From positions 1-13,410 of the forward strand of contig JAFOLE010000144.1 of NCBI GenBank assembly GCA_017419465.1: a stretch of DNA of 13,410 nt. The letters run 5' to 3'. The stretch is from Solobacterium sp. Its GTDB lineage: Bacteria > Bacillota_I > Bacilli_A > Erysipelotrichales > Erysipelotrichaceae. A model generated the notes under the pieces. The model saw only the letters and a program-made list of their open reading frames with translations. It made no database searches and was not told the origin of the DNA. A program made the position numbers and the translations under genes. This document shows, piece after piece, positions 1-6,806 of this stretch. Each line of letters starts with the position of its first letter. Within the stretch, counting starts at the first letter, position 1.

Positions 1-3
1 ACG

Positions 4-36
4 AAAAAACTGCACGAATGTTTTCTCGTACAGTTT
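4..36 (-). terminator. Rho-independent terminator downstream of the racemase operon
   Basis: Read on the minus strand, an 11-bp stem (arms 26-36 and 7-17, with one T-G wobble) encloses an 8-nt loop and is followed by six Ts at 9-4. It lies about 140 bases past the stop of the CntK-like racemase gene and is the first good terminator after it. One caution: the minus-strand frame starting with ATG at 42-40 stays open to the window edge through this hairpin. A gene starting here and running out of the window is therefore not excluded, although the stem and T-run favour a terminator. Confidence 0.6.
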
Positions 37-177
37 CATCATATTATCCGGAGATGTGCTGCGCCGCTTACTGGATCCGGCATTCCGTCACAGTGGATCC
101 GATTTCACCGACTAGGTGGCTCCGCCGCACCGGCATTTGCATTGGGGGTACATATCACGGACAGTACCGGTACTTTT

Positions 178-966
178 TCATATTGTTATGTTTACTGTTT
201 TCCGGCTGAGTGTGATTACCCTTCCGCCAAGCACCGCATGCCCGGACGCATCCGCACGAATCGAAAGTGTTCCGCCCGGCTGCTTCAGAGAAAGATATAT
301 TTTCTCATTTTTCTCTCTTGCCATCCAGCAACCGATTGCGGTGGTTCCGCTTCCGCAGGCACTCTCCCAGCACATAGTTCCGGCACCCGGCACATAGACC
401 AGCGGCGTAAGTACGGAACGTTCCCGATCCAGATACAGAAGACCGATTGCGTCTGCCTGAAGTGCGGCACAGCGTTCTTCTGCCAGCTGCTCGGCGTTGT
501 CTTCCATTCCCTGCTCGATGATCACATGAGTGATGCCGTTAAAATGGACAGCCGGAAACTGTTTCCCGTCCGGCATGAATACAGTTTCGATCGAAATTGG
601 CGCGGGCATTTCCACTTCCGCATCCCAGGATCCGTCGTCGTTTCGTTTCACGCCGGCGGTTATCGGCTGTGACATGTCCTGAAATAATACCCGGATAGTT
701 CCTGAAATCATTCCGCTCTGTTCTGCCTGATATACTGCAGCGCTCATGGCCGCATTCCCGCAGAACTCTCCCCCTGCCATGCGCAGCGTGATCACATGAT
801 CCCCCGGTATGCTCAGAAAACCGGTCTGTTCTGCGGACGGTTCTTCCTTCATCAGTGCTTCCGCGATCCGCGGCTGTTCAGTCACATCCACCGGCGTTTC
901 AACCAGGATCGTGCGGTTGCCGCTGGGATCCATGAGGACATAGGAAATCTTCCGGCTCTGGGTCAT
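178..966 (-). CDS. CntK-like amino acid racemase (DapF fold, cofactor-independent)
   Basis: This 262-residue protein has the two-cysteine active site of the diaminopimelate epimerase/CntK superfamily. These enzymes invert an amino acid alpha carbon with two Cys acting as base and acid, without PLP. The first Cys is C69 in [10 protein letters not shown] (65-74) and the second is C204 in [12 protein letters not shown] (201-212). The N-terminal [11 protein letters not shown] (13-23), the PLVYVP segment (188-193) and LKQPGG (227-232) resemble the Staphylococcus aureus histidine racemase CntK more than typical DapF, which carries ADGCGNAxR and ACGTGA. No signal peptide is seen, so it should be cytoplasmic. 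The start is supported by GAGGAA about ten bases upstream, and its ATG overlaps the stop of the transporter ATPase gene as ATGA, implying translational coupling. Histidine is a guess for the substrate; another polar amino acid or diaminopimelate is possible. The staphylopine enzymes CntL and CntM are not in the window. Confidence 0.8.
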   Translation of the reverse strand: MTQSRKISYVLMDPSGNRTILVETPVDVTEQPRIAEALMKEEPSAEQTGFLSIPGDHVITLRMAGGEFCGNAAMSAAVYQAEQSGMISGTIRVLFQDMSQPITAGVKRNDDGSWDAEVEMPAPISIETVFMPDGKQFPAVHFNGITHVIIEQGMEDNAEQLAEERCAALQADAIGLLYLDRERSVLTPLVYVPGAGTMCWESACGSGTTAIGCWMAREKNEKIYLSLKQPGGTLSIRADASGHAVLGGRVITLSRKTVNITI

Positions 967-1754
967 TGCTGGTAATTCCTCAGGAACTGTCTTGTACGCT
1001 CCTGTTCCGGGGCTCCGAATACCTTTTCCGGGTCACCCTGTTCGACAATTACACCGCCGTCCATGAAAATCACGCGGTTGGAGACAGCCCGTGCAAACGG
1101 CATTTCATGTGTAACGATGACCATTGTCATCTTCTCTTCCGCAAGCAGACGGATAACCTTAAGCACTTCTCCGGTCAGTTCCGGATCAAGTGCCGAGGTA
1201 GGTTCATCAAAAAACAGAATATCCGGCTCCATTGCCAGTGCTCTTGCAATCGCCACACGCTGCTGCTGGCCGCCGGAGAGCTGTTTGGGATAGGCATCCG
1301 CCTTATCCTCAAGTCCCATCTTTCGGAGCAGTTCCATCGCTTTGGCACGTGCGGTTTCCTTTGGCTGTTTCTGAATCGAAACCGGCGCATCCATAATGTT
1401 TTTCAGAACGGAAAAGTGCGGAAACAGATTGAACTGCTGAAATACCAGCCCGAACTGTTTCTTTGCCTTGCGGATATCCGCCGGACCGGCATAAACCGCT
1501 TTTCCGGAGGAATCATTCTGCGCCGCAATGACATCCCGATAACAGATAGTTCCCGCGTCAATGGTTTCGAGAAATGTCGCACACCGCAAAAGCGTGCTCT
1601 TTCCGGAACCGGAAGGTCCGATAATACTGACAACTTCACCGGCGCGGACAGATACACTGATATCTTTCAGTACCTCTGTTCCGCCGAAGGATTTCTGAAT
1701 GTGATCCATCCGAAACAGAATATCGTCATAATTCGATCTGCGTTCTTCCGTCAT
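963..1754 (-). CDS. Polar amino acid ABC transporter, ATP-binding protein
   Basis: This 263-residue ATPase of the GlnQ/HisP type powers import together with the permease and binding protein encoded upstream. Visible motifs are Walker [10 protein letters not shown] (46-54), the Q-loop in FQQFNLFPH (105-113), the signature LSGGQQQR (159-166), Walker [13 protein letters not shown] (179-190) and the H-loop His216 in VTHEM. The start at 1754 is preferred because AGGGGG lies six bases upstream. A longer reading frame up to 1850 would overlap the permease gene and add residues unlike the family. The ribosome binding site overlaps the permease stop codon, ten bases away. The 3' end overlaps the racemase start as ATGA, placing all four genes in one transcript. 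An insertion-like stretch near residues 76-92 ([14 protein letters not shown] region) is slightly longer than in standard GlnQ. Confidence 0.95.
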   Translation of the reverse strand: MTEERRSNYDDILFRMDHIQKSFGGTEVLKDISVSVRAGEVVSIIGPSGSGKSTLLRCATFLETIDAGTICYRDVIAAQNDSSGKAVYAGPADIRKAKKQFGLVFQQFNLFPHFSVLKNIMDAPVSIQKQPKETARAKAMELLRKMGLEDKADAYPKQLSGGQQQRVAIARALAMEPDILFFDEPTSALDPELTGEVLKVIRLLAEEKMTMVIVTHEMPFARAVSNRVIFMDGGVIVEQGDPEKVFGAPEQERTRQFLRNYQQ

Positions 1755-1764
1755 ATCGATCCCC

Positions 1765-2412
1765 CTAGTCATAGTACTTGAACATCTGCTCAACGGCTTC
1801 CATACCGAATGCCACGGCGTAGTTTGCGACAAAGTAGAACACACCCGCAATCAGAAACGGCATGAAACTCGTCTGGGATGATGAAATCTGTTTGGCAATG
1901 GAAAACACCTCACTGTAGGCAAGCGCAAAGGCAAGCGACGTGTCTTTGACAAGCGTGATCACTTCATTGGTAACAGCCGGAAGAATGGTTTTTATCACCT
2001 GCGGAAGAATGATCTTGAAGAAGGTCTGCGCTTTACTGTAACCGAGCACATCCGCAGCTTCATACTGACCGACCGGAATCGCCTCGATGCCTGCACGGTA
2101 AATCTCCGCAAAATATGCGGCATAGTTCAGGGAAAATCCGAGGATGATCGCGGTAAACCGGTATCCGCCGATCGGCATCCGGAACAGATAATACGGGCCG
2201 AAATACCAGACCAGCAGCTGAAGCATCAGCGGTGTTCCGCGCATGACGGCAATAAATATTTTGGTAAGAATCTGTACGATACCGATTCTGCTTTTCCGCA
2301 GCATCATGACGACCATGCCGAGCGGAAGTGAAAACACCAGCGTCAGCACAAAGATTGCGATCGTCCGCAGCATCCCCGGCAGCATCGTCAGGAACATCGT
2401 TGATAATGTCAT
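1765..2412 (-). CDS. Polar amino acid ABC transporter, permease (HisM/GlnP family)
   Basis: This 215-residue integral membrane protein forms the translocation path of an amino acid importer. Hydrophobic segments lie near residues 14-37, 48-75, 85-103, 140-166 and 185-203, as in the HisM/GlnP family. The EAA loop, which docks on the ATPase, is clear: [20 protein letters not shown] at 103-122, followed by [16 protein letters not shown]. Only one permease gene is present, so the channel is probably a homodimer. AAAGGAG precedes the start by about ten bases, and the gene follows the binding protein gene by 36 bases with no terminator between. Length is normal for the family. Confidence 0.95.
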   Translation of the reverse strand: MTLSTMFLTMLPGMLRTIAIFVLTLVFSLPLGMVVMMLRKSRIGIVQILTKIFIAVMRGTPLMLQLLVWYFGPYYLFRMPIGGYRFTAIILGFSLNYAAYFAEIYRAGIEAIPVGQYEAADVLGYSKAQTFFKIILPQVIKTILPAVTNEVITLVKDTSLAFALAYSEVFSIAKQISSSQTSFMPFLIAGVFYFVANYAVAFGMEAVEQMFKYYD

Positions 2413-2448
2413 AGAGAACGTTCTCCTTTGCCGTTACAGCAGGATTGA

Positions 2449-3291
2449 TTACTGCTTGTTTTCGTTTGCGATTAGATAAGAGCCTGCCGTAACATCGATC
2501 GCAATGGCGTCGATTGCGCCGGCCTTGAGGTCATTGAAGGCAACGGTATAGGTTTCATATACCTTCAGCTCATTAAATGTCGCCGCAAGATCTGCCCGGT
2601 CGCCTTCAAGCATATCCGCCGCAGAGGTGGAAATCTGAACACCGACGGTCTTCCCCGCAAGATCCGCAAGGGTTTTGATTCCGGAGTTGCTGGCGACCAT
2701 GATCATCTGTGTATTGGTGGAATAGGTAATACCCCAGGTATACATATCCTCACGGCCTTCCTTGGTAAATCCGGACCAGATGCAGTCACAGCTTCCGGCG
2801 TTGAGTTCCGCGTCCTTGAAGTCCCAGTTGAACGGAACCGGCTCATACTTCCAGCCGAGGTATTCGCAGACTGCCTGTGCCATTTCCACGTCAAAACCGC
2901 CGACTTCACCGGCATCGTTCAGATAGGAATACGGCGGATAATCAAGATCAAATCCGTGTTTGAAGGTATAGTTGGGATCACCGGAACCGGGTTGCGCAAT
3001 TTCATCATCGCTGATGTCTTCAGGGCTCAGGCTCAGATAATCCTTGATATCCGGATAATTCTCCGCAATGGATGCGTAGGTTCCGTTTTTCACGAGCGCC
3101 TTTACTGCCGCGGATACCGTCTCCGCAAGTTCTTCGTCCCCGAGGCGGAATCCGATCGCATAGTTTTCCGTACCGAGTGTTTCATCCAGAAATCCGTATG
3201 TGACGGCTTCTGAAGAAGTGGATGATGCGCCGCATGCCGTGAGAACAACACTGCACGCAAGCGTAAGAATTGTACAGAGTATCCGTTTCAT
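2449..3291 (-). CDS. Amino acid-binding lipoprotein with a circularly permuted SBP_bac_3 fold
   Basis: This is the 280-residue lipid-anchored receptor of the importer. The start at 3291 has AGGAGG nine bases upstream and gives a classic lipoprotein signal (MKRIL..., hydrophobic core, lipobox LTAC with Cys20). The order of the mature part is unusual. Residues 30-80 (FLDETLGTENYAIGFRLGD, then the helix ending in KNGTYASIAENY) match the normal C-terminal end of GlnH-type proteins (second hinge strand plus last two helices). After an acidic, Gly/Pro linker (about 87-107) comes the normal N-terminal start (YTFKHGFDLDYPPYSY, then GGFDVEMAQAV at 131-141). Then come the ligand Arg (R180 in FTKEGRED), the second lobe (DLAGKTVGVQISTSA) and D266 in AIDVTAGSYL. 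The chain stops at residue 280, where the hinge strand would normally follow. No tail is encoded after the TAA. The likely ligand is a polar amino acid. It is the first gene of a four-gene operon. Confidence 0.9.
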   Translation of the reverse strand: MKRILCTILTLACSVVLTACGASSTSSEAVTYGFLDETLGTENYAIGFRLGDEELAETVSAAVKALVKNGTYASIAENYPDIKDYLSLSPEDISDDEIAQPGSGDPNYTFKHGFDLDYPPYSYLNDAGEVGGFDVEMAQAVCEYLGWKYEPVPFNWDFKDAELNAGSCDCIWSGFTKEGREDMYTWGITYSTNTQMIMVASNSGIKTLADLAGKTVGVQISTSAADMLEGDRADLAATFNELKVYETYTVAFNDLKAGAIDAIAIDVTAGSYLIANENKQ

Positions 3292-3300
3292 AGAATCTAT

Positions 3301-3328
3301 CCTCCTGTGAAAGACTATTAATCTTTCA
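3301..3328 (-). promoter_or_regulatory. Ribosome binding site with adjoining inverted repeat upstream of the binding-protein gene
   Basis: AGGAGG (3306-3301) is the ribosome binding site. Directly upstream of it is an inverted repeat with 7-bp arms, TGAAAGA at 3308-3314 and TCTTTCA at 3322-3328, separated by seven bases. In the RNA this would place a small hairpin against the Shine-Dalgarno sequence. It could affect translation or be an operator; the sequence alone does not decide. Confidence 0.4.
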
Positions 3329-3375
3329 GACTGTTTTATGAAAACATGAAATCTTCGAGAAGTAAAGATTTTCAA

Positions 3376-3404
3376 ATTTTCAGAAAAATACTTTTCGTTT
3401 CCAA
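3376..3404 (-). promoter_or_regulatory. Weak candidate promoter for the amino acid transporter/racemase operon
   Basis: In the AT-rich region between the upstream terminator and the binding-protein gene, the minus strand has TTGGAA (3404-3399), a 17-bp spacer and GAAAAT (3381-3376). Each box matches the sigma-A consensus at four of six positions. Nothing better was found in 3292-3460. A second imperfect inverted repeat (arms 3348-3355 and 3365-3373) lies just downstream and could be an operator. Confidence 0.25.
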
Positions 3405-3460
3405 TAATACAGAAAGATACAGGCAGAACCGTTTTTTTAAATCCAAACGCTTCCAAATAT

Positions 3461-3486
3461 AAAAAAAGACGTGCCGCCACGTCTTT
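3461..3486 (-). terminator. Rho-independent terminator after the glycosylasparaginase gene
   Basis: A perfect 9-bp stem (3478-3486 with 3465-3473) and a 4-nt loop are followed, on the minus strand, by a run of seven Ts. It begins four bases after the TAA of the glycosylasparaginase gene and separates the hydrolase/Mur-ligase operon from the transporter operon. Confidence 0.9.
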
Positions 3487-3489
3487 CCT

Positions 3490-4413
3490 TTAATCCTGTG
3501 TTACTGCCGAATGATCTTCAATCTTACGGATTGTTGTATGTCCGTCTCCGGACGGAGACGCAAGATACAGCGCCGGGTTCTCTCCCTCAGCTGTGTATAC
3601 AAACGGAAACTCGATCGTCGTGCCGATGCCGAAGCGTCCGTCATTCCGAAGCACGATCAGGGAAACGGAGTTACACGATCCGAGTCTGTGTTCCAGTTCC
3701 GTTTTCAGCTCACGCACTGCCGTTTCAGCCGCTTCCATCGGCGACATGCCGTTACGCATATACATGACCGCACGGAAGCTGAGCACCCCTTTCATGATGT
3801 CTTCGCCGACACCGGTCGCCGCAGCCGCACCGATCTTCGAATCCGCATAGTAGCCGCTTCCGATGACCGGGGAGTCACCGACACGCCCCTTCTTCTTCAG
3901 AAATAAGCCTGAAGTGCTGACACCGGCACACATACTTCCGGTATCATCCAGCGCAAGTGCGCATACGGTGTCATGACCGTCATAGGAATACAGTTCCTGA
4001 TTCCGATTCTTTTCCTTCTGATAACGCGCAAGGCTTTCCGCCGTCAGATTGTCCCGTTCCTCAAATCCGTGTTCCCTGGCATAGACTTCAGCGCCTGGAC
4101 CGACAAGAAAATTATTGAACGGCGTATCTTTCAGCGATCTTGCGATTGCGACAGGAGAACGGAATCCTTCGATGGAGCCGACCGCTCCGAACCGAAGCGT
4201 ATCACCGTCCATGAATCCTCCGTCGAGCACAGTATGCCCTTCCGCATCCGGAAGCCCGCCGTATCCAACGGACTGAAATGCCGGATTATCTTCCACGTTC
4301 TGAATGCAGTGAACTGCGGCATCCCCCGCAGAAGCATGATTTGCCAGCTGCTGTGCAGCTTCCAGGTTTCCCTGAAACGACATTTTCCATGTCGAAAGAA
4401 TCGCCCATTTCAT
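3490..4413 (-). CDS. N4-(beta-N-acetylglucosaminyl)-L-asparaginase (glycosylasparaginase), cytoplasmic
   Basis: This 307-residue Ntn-hydrolase is of the aspartylglucosaminidase family, which cleaves GlcNAc-Asn (or related beta-aspartyl amides) to aspartate and an amino sugar after self-cleavage. The autocleavage site is HDTV (147-150), which makes Thr149 the new N-terminal nucleophile of the beta chain. Other family signatures are STW (7-9), GYGGLPD near 50-56, VSTSG (165-169), GRVGDSPVIGSGYYAD (176-191) with R177 and D180, and ATGVGED (199-205). No signal peptide is present, unlike secreted or lysosomal relatives, so it should work on imported or internal substrate. The start at 4413 matches the family N-terminus; only a weak ACAGG precedes it. 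It begins seven bases after the Mur ligase stop, so expression probably depends on coupling to the upstream gene. The true substrate is not shown. Confidence 0.9.
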   Translation of the reverse strand: MKWAILSTWKMSFQGNLEAAQQLANHASAGDAAVHCIQNVEDNPAFQSVGYGGLPDAEGHTVLDGGFMDGDTLRFGAVGSIEGFRSPVAIARSLKDTPFNNFLVGPGAEVYAREHGFEERDNLTAESLARYQKEKNRNQELYSYDGHDTVCALALDDTGSMCAGVSTSGLFLKKKGRVGDSPVIGSGYYADSKIGAAAATGVGEDIMKGVLSFRAVMYMRNGMSPMEAAETAVRELKTELEHRLGSCNSVSLIVLRNDGRFGIGTTIEFPFVYTAEGENPALYLASPSGDGHTTIRKIEDHSAVTQD

Positions 4414-4420
4414 CGATCTG

Positions 4421-5992
4421 TTACCTGTTAAATGCGTCCGGAAGATCATTCTCCAGAAGGATCGTATCCTCCGGCGTCGTAATCCGATACACAATGTCAA
4501 AGGCTTCAGTCACCTTATCGACCACAGATACATGATCCATATCAAATCCGGCAAGCTTCAGCCCTTCCAGGATCGGTTTGGTCTGATGCGAACCGACAAG
4601 GATCACATCATCGGCACGGCCCTTCATGCGGGCACCGAATTCCCGGTTGATTGCCTCCTGCTGGTCGCCGAGCTCAATCATACCCGGTGTAACAACCACC
4701 CGCCTGCCCGGCATCATGGCCAGTACATCCAGCGCCATTGCGGAGCCGCTCGGGTTTGAGTTGAATGCATCGTCAATAAACATGCGTCCGTTGATGATCC
4801 GCTGTTCGAGACGATGCTCAACCTGTTTCATCTGCCGTACGCCCCGCCGGATGGCTTCCCACGGGATTTCAAGATGCCGTGCGACAGCGATGGAACAGAG
4901 AATGTTCAGAATATTCAGTTCGCCAAGCAGATGGGTTTCCATGGGATATTCTTCACCATGGTATACGACCGTGAACTTCATCCCGGTCGGACTGTAGGAA
5001 ACATCCTTTGCGGTATAGTCCGCATCATGATGCAGACCGTAGGTTGCGGTCTTTACCTTTGACTGGATCTTATAATTGCGGATAAAGTCATTATCCACAT
5101 TCAGAACACCGAAGCCGTCTTCCGGAAGCAGTTCGATTTCCTGCATCTTTTCCTTCGTGATGTTCTCCTGGGAACCGAAGGTCGAAAGATGCTGGGGACC
5201 GATGGAAGTAACCGCTCCGATAGTCGGTTTTACAAACTCCATCAGATAGGTAATATCACCGACATGGTCCGCGCCCATCTCACATACAAACACCTGATGG
5301 ATCGGTTTCATCATCTCACGGATCGTCCGCGTGATTCCCATCGGGGTATTGTAGCTGGCAGGTGTGATCAGTGTATTGAAATGCTGGGAAAGCACCGCAT
5401 TCATGATGTTCTTGGTTGTCGTCTTTCCGTAGGATCCGGTAATGCCGATACGGATCATGTCATCATGCTGGGCAAGGATCCGTTTGGCATCGTTGACAAA
5501 GCCCTGGTTGACCCGTTTCTCAACCGGTCCGGTAATCAGTGCCATCGGATAGATCAGCAGCCACGGCCCGAAATAGGAAAGCGCCAGCATCAGCCACAGA
5601 TTAAACCTGCGGTAACGGAACAGCAGCCAGAACTGTATCAGGAGATACAGAACCGCAAGCACCGCGATCTGACGTTTGACACGGTCACTGTATACAAGCG
5701 GTTTGATATAGGTTGCCTTCGTCTCCCGCAGGATCAGAATAACCGCAAGCACGGTTCCAATCAGAATGCAGAACAGCAGCACATGGTTGACGGAAAGTCC
5801 CATACAGGCAACCGCAACCGCTGTAATTACGGCAGCCGGAATGATTGCCCGTTTTGCGCCGCCTTCCACGTTTTCCATGACCCAGGAAGAAAACCGTCCG
5901 AGTTCGTAACGGTTCTGCTGGAACATATGAAGCGCATGCTTGGCAGGCACCAGCGCCGCAAGAATAATGATTATAAAATAGACAACTCTCAT
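4421..5992 (-). CDS. Membrane-anchored MurF-like Mur ligase
   Basis: This 523-residue protein joins a membrane domain to a Mur ligase. The first 155 residues hold about five hydrophobic segments (roughly 3-17, 49-66, 70-89, 108-126, 131-153). The ligase follows with the ATP loop GITGSYGKTTTKN (183-195, Lys190), CEMGADHVGDI (237-247), the NITKEKMQEIE segment (277-287) carrying the lysine that is carbamylated in this family, HRLE (393-396), DDAFNSNPSG (407-416) and GMIELGDQQEAINREFG (437-453). The last two are closest to MurF, which adds D-Ala-D-Ala to the UDP-MurNAc tripeptide. The N-terminal UDP-substrate domain of normal MurF is missing and the membrane domain sits in its place, so the acceptor may differ. 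AAAGGAAG precedes the start, and the start codon overlaps the hydrolase stop as ATGA. It could be the housekeeping MurF in this lineage or a paralogue acting on a lipid-linked precursor. Confidence 0.85.
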   Translation of the reverse strand: MRVVYFIIIILAALVPAKHALHMFQQNRYELGRFSSWVMENVEGGAKRAIIPAAVITAVAVACMGLSVNHVLLFCILIGTVLAVILILRETKATYIKPLVYSDRVKRQIAVLAVLYLLIQFWLLFRYRRFNLWLMLALSYFGPWLLIYPMALITGPVEKRVNQGFVNDAKRILAQHDDMIRIGITGSYGKTTTKNIMNAVLSQHFNTLITPASYNTPMGITRTIREMMKPIHQVFVCEMGADHVGDITYLMEFVKPTIGAVTSIGPQHLSTFGSQENITKEKMQEIELLPEDGFGVLNVDNDFIRNYKIQSKVKTATYGLHHDADYTAKDVSYSPTGMKFTVVYHGEEYPMETHLLGELNILNILCSIAVARHLEIPWEAIRRGVRQMKQVEHRLEQRIINGRMFIDDAFNSNPSGSAMALDVLAMMPGRRVVVTPGMIELGDQQEAINREFGARMKGRADDVILVGSHQTKPILEGLKLAGFDMDHVSVVDKVTEAFDIVYRITTPEDTILLENDLPDAFNR

Positions 5993-6750
5993 AACATGTC
6001 TTCCTTTAAGAATGCATCAAGCACACGGTTGAACCGCTCTGCCTGATTCCAGTATGCAAAATGGTCATCCCCTTCAAAAATCGCAAGGCCTGCATCCTGC
6101 ATTTCGCGTTCCATCTGCTGGCCCATCCAGAGCGGCGCCGCAGTGTCGTTGCTGCCCCAGACAAGAAGAACCGGGCAGCTCACTTTGGGCAGAAGCGGAC
6201 TGACATCGTCATTTACCACTTTAACAAAGGTTTCCCGCATCACGCCGTGCGCATTCCGGTAATCCTGTGACCCGGAACGGTCCTGCAGTTTTTTCAGGGC
6301 TTCGTCCTGGTGCGCAGTCTTCAGGATCCACTTTGCGGCCTTATATGCCTTCACCCGCATCTTCTGGGCATTTGACTGTTTCGGCCGGATTCCGGCAGCG
6401 CCGGTCAGACACATTTTATATACGGGATGTTCCGCCGCATAACGAATCGCGGCACGGCACCCGAACGAATGGCCGATCAGAATCGGATTCTCAATTCCGT
6501 TCAGCCGGATAAACTCCGCAAGAAACTCCGTATATTCATCCATTCCCCATGCGACAGGAGGCTCATCGCTTTCACCGTGTCCGGGGAAATCAAGATTCCA
6601 TACAGAAAAGAACTGGTTAAGATGGTTTTCAATCGCAGACATCATAAACATGTTCTGCCCCCATCCATGCAGCAGGATTACATCTCTTCCGGTTCCGGTA
6701 TGGCGGTATGCGGTTTTTACCCCGCAGATGTTCATCGTTGTATCAGTCAT
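5989..6750 (-). CDS. Alpha/beta-fold hydrolase
   Basis: This 253-residue soluble hydrolase has a complete catalytic triad: Ser95 in GHSFG (93-97), Asp202 in VWGSNDTAAP (197-206) and His230 in GDDHFAYW (227-234). The oxyanion-hole region HGWGQN (28-33) and the DFPGHGESD motif (54-62) are typical of the family. The substrate cannot be told from sequence; esterase, thioesterase or C-C hydrolase activities are all found in this fold. It opens the operon with the Mur-like ligase (ATGA overlap) and the glycosylasparaginase, which suggests a role linked to cell wall or amino-sugar metabolism; that is inference. The start is not certain. GGAG sits only two bases before the ATG at 6750, and the alternative Met6 lies 17 bases from it, so neither has a well-spaced ribosome binding site. 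Confidence 0.85.
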   Translation of the reverse strand: MTDTTMNICGVKTAYRHTGTGRDVILLHGWGQNMFMMSAIENHLNQFFSVWNLDFPGHGESDEPPVAWGMDEYTEFLAEFIRLNGIENPILIGHSFGCRAAIRYAAEHPVYKMCLTGAAGIRPKQSNAQKMRVKAYKAAKWILKTAHQDEALKKLQDRSGSQDYRNAHGVMRETFVKVVNDDVSPLLPKVSCPVLLVWGSNDTAAPLWMGQQMEREMQDAGLAIFEGDDHFAYWNQAERFNRVLDAFLKEDML

Positions 6751-6760
6751 ATCTCCGGTT

Positions 6761-6789
6761 ATTGTACATGAAAAACAGTCTTCCGTTAA
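6761..6789 (-). promoter_or_regulatory. Candidate promoter of the hydrolase/Mur-ligase/asparaginase operon
   Basis: On the minus strand TACAAT (6766-6761, five of six matches to the -10 consensus) has TTAACG (6789-6784, four of six) 17 bp upstream. Transcription would begin about four bases before the hydrolase ATG, giving an almost leaderless mRNA. The boxes overlap the terminator of the histidine kinase gene, so the two elements share the same DNA. Confidence 0.4.
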
Positions 6790-6806
6790 GACTCCGGAGG
6801 ACTGTT
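6771..6806 (-). terminator. Rho-independent terminator of the two-component operon, partly inside the kinase gene
   Basis: On the minus strand a 12-bp stem with one mismatch (6795-6806 with 6774-6785) and a 9-nt loop is followed by five Ts. The upstream arm consists of the last kinase codons (Asn-Ser-Pro-Pro), and the stop codon at 6788-6786 lies in the loop. Confidence 0.8.

Noticed and set aside
37..177. A tRNA or other known RNA gene in the trailer
   Set aside because: No T-arm (GGTTCAAATCC-like) sequence or cloverleaf could be drawn on either strand.
178..966. Assignment as the housekeeping diaminopimelate epimerase DapF
   Set aside because: The active-site motifs ([20 protein letters not shown]) fit the CntK-like branch better than DapF's ADGCGNAxR and ACGTGA, and no lysine-pathway neighbours are present. 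A DapF role is not fully excluded.
966..1781. A 271-codon plus-strand frame opposite the transporter ATPase
   Set aside because: It sits opposite a gene with every ABC ATPase motif and shows no domain of its own.
1755..1850. Longer N-terminus for the transporter ATPase
   Set aside because: It would overlap the permease gene out of frame and lacks family similarity, and a good ribosome binding site precedes the start at 1754.
2449..3291. A split or frameshifted binding-protein gene instead of a circular permutant
   Set aside because: The frame is continuous with one lipobox start and one stop, the missing tail is not found in any frame after the stop, and it is present intact at the N-terminus.
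5189..6046. A 285-codon plus-strand frame opposite the Mur ligase
   Set aside because: His/Asp/Arg-rich low-complexity translation with no motif; it is a shadow of the Mur ligase gene.
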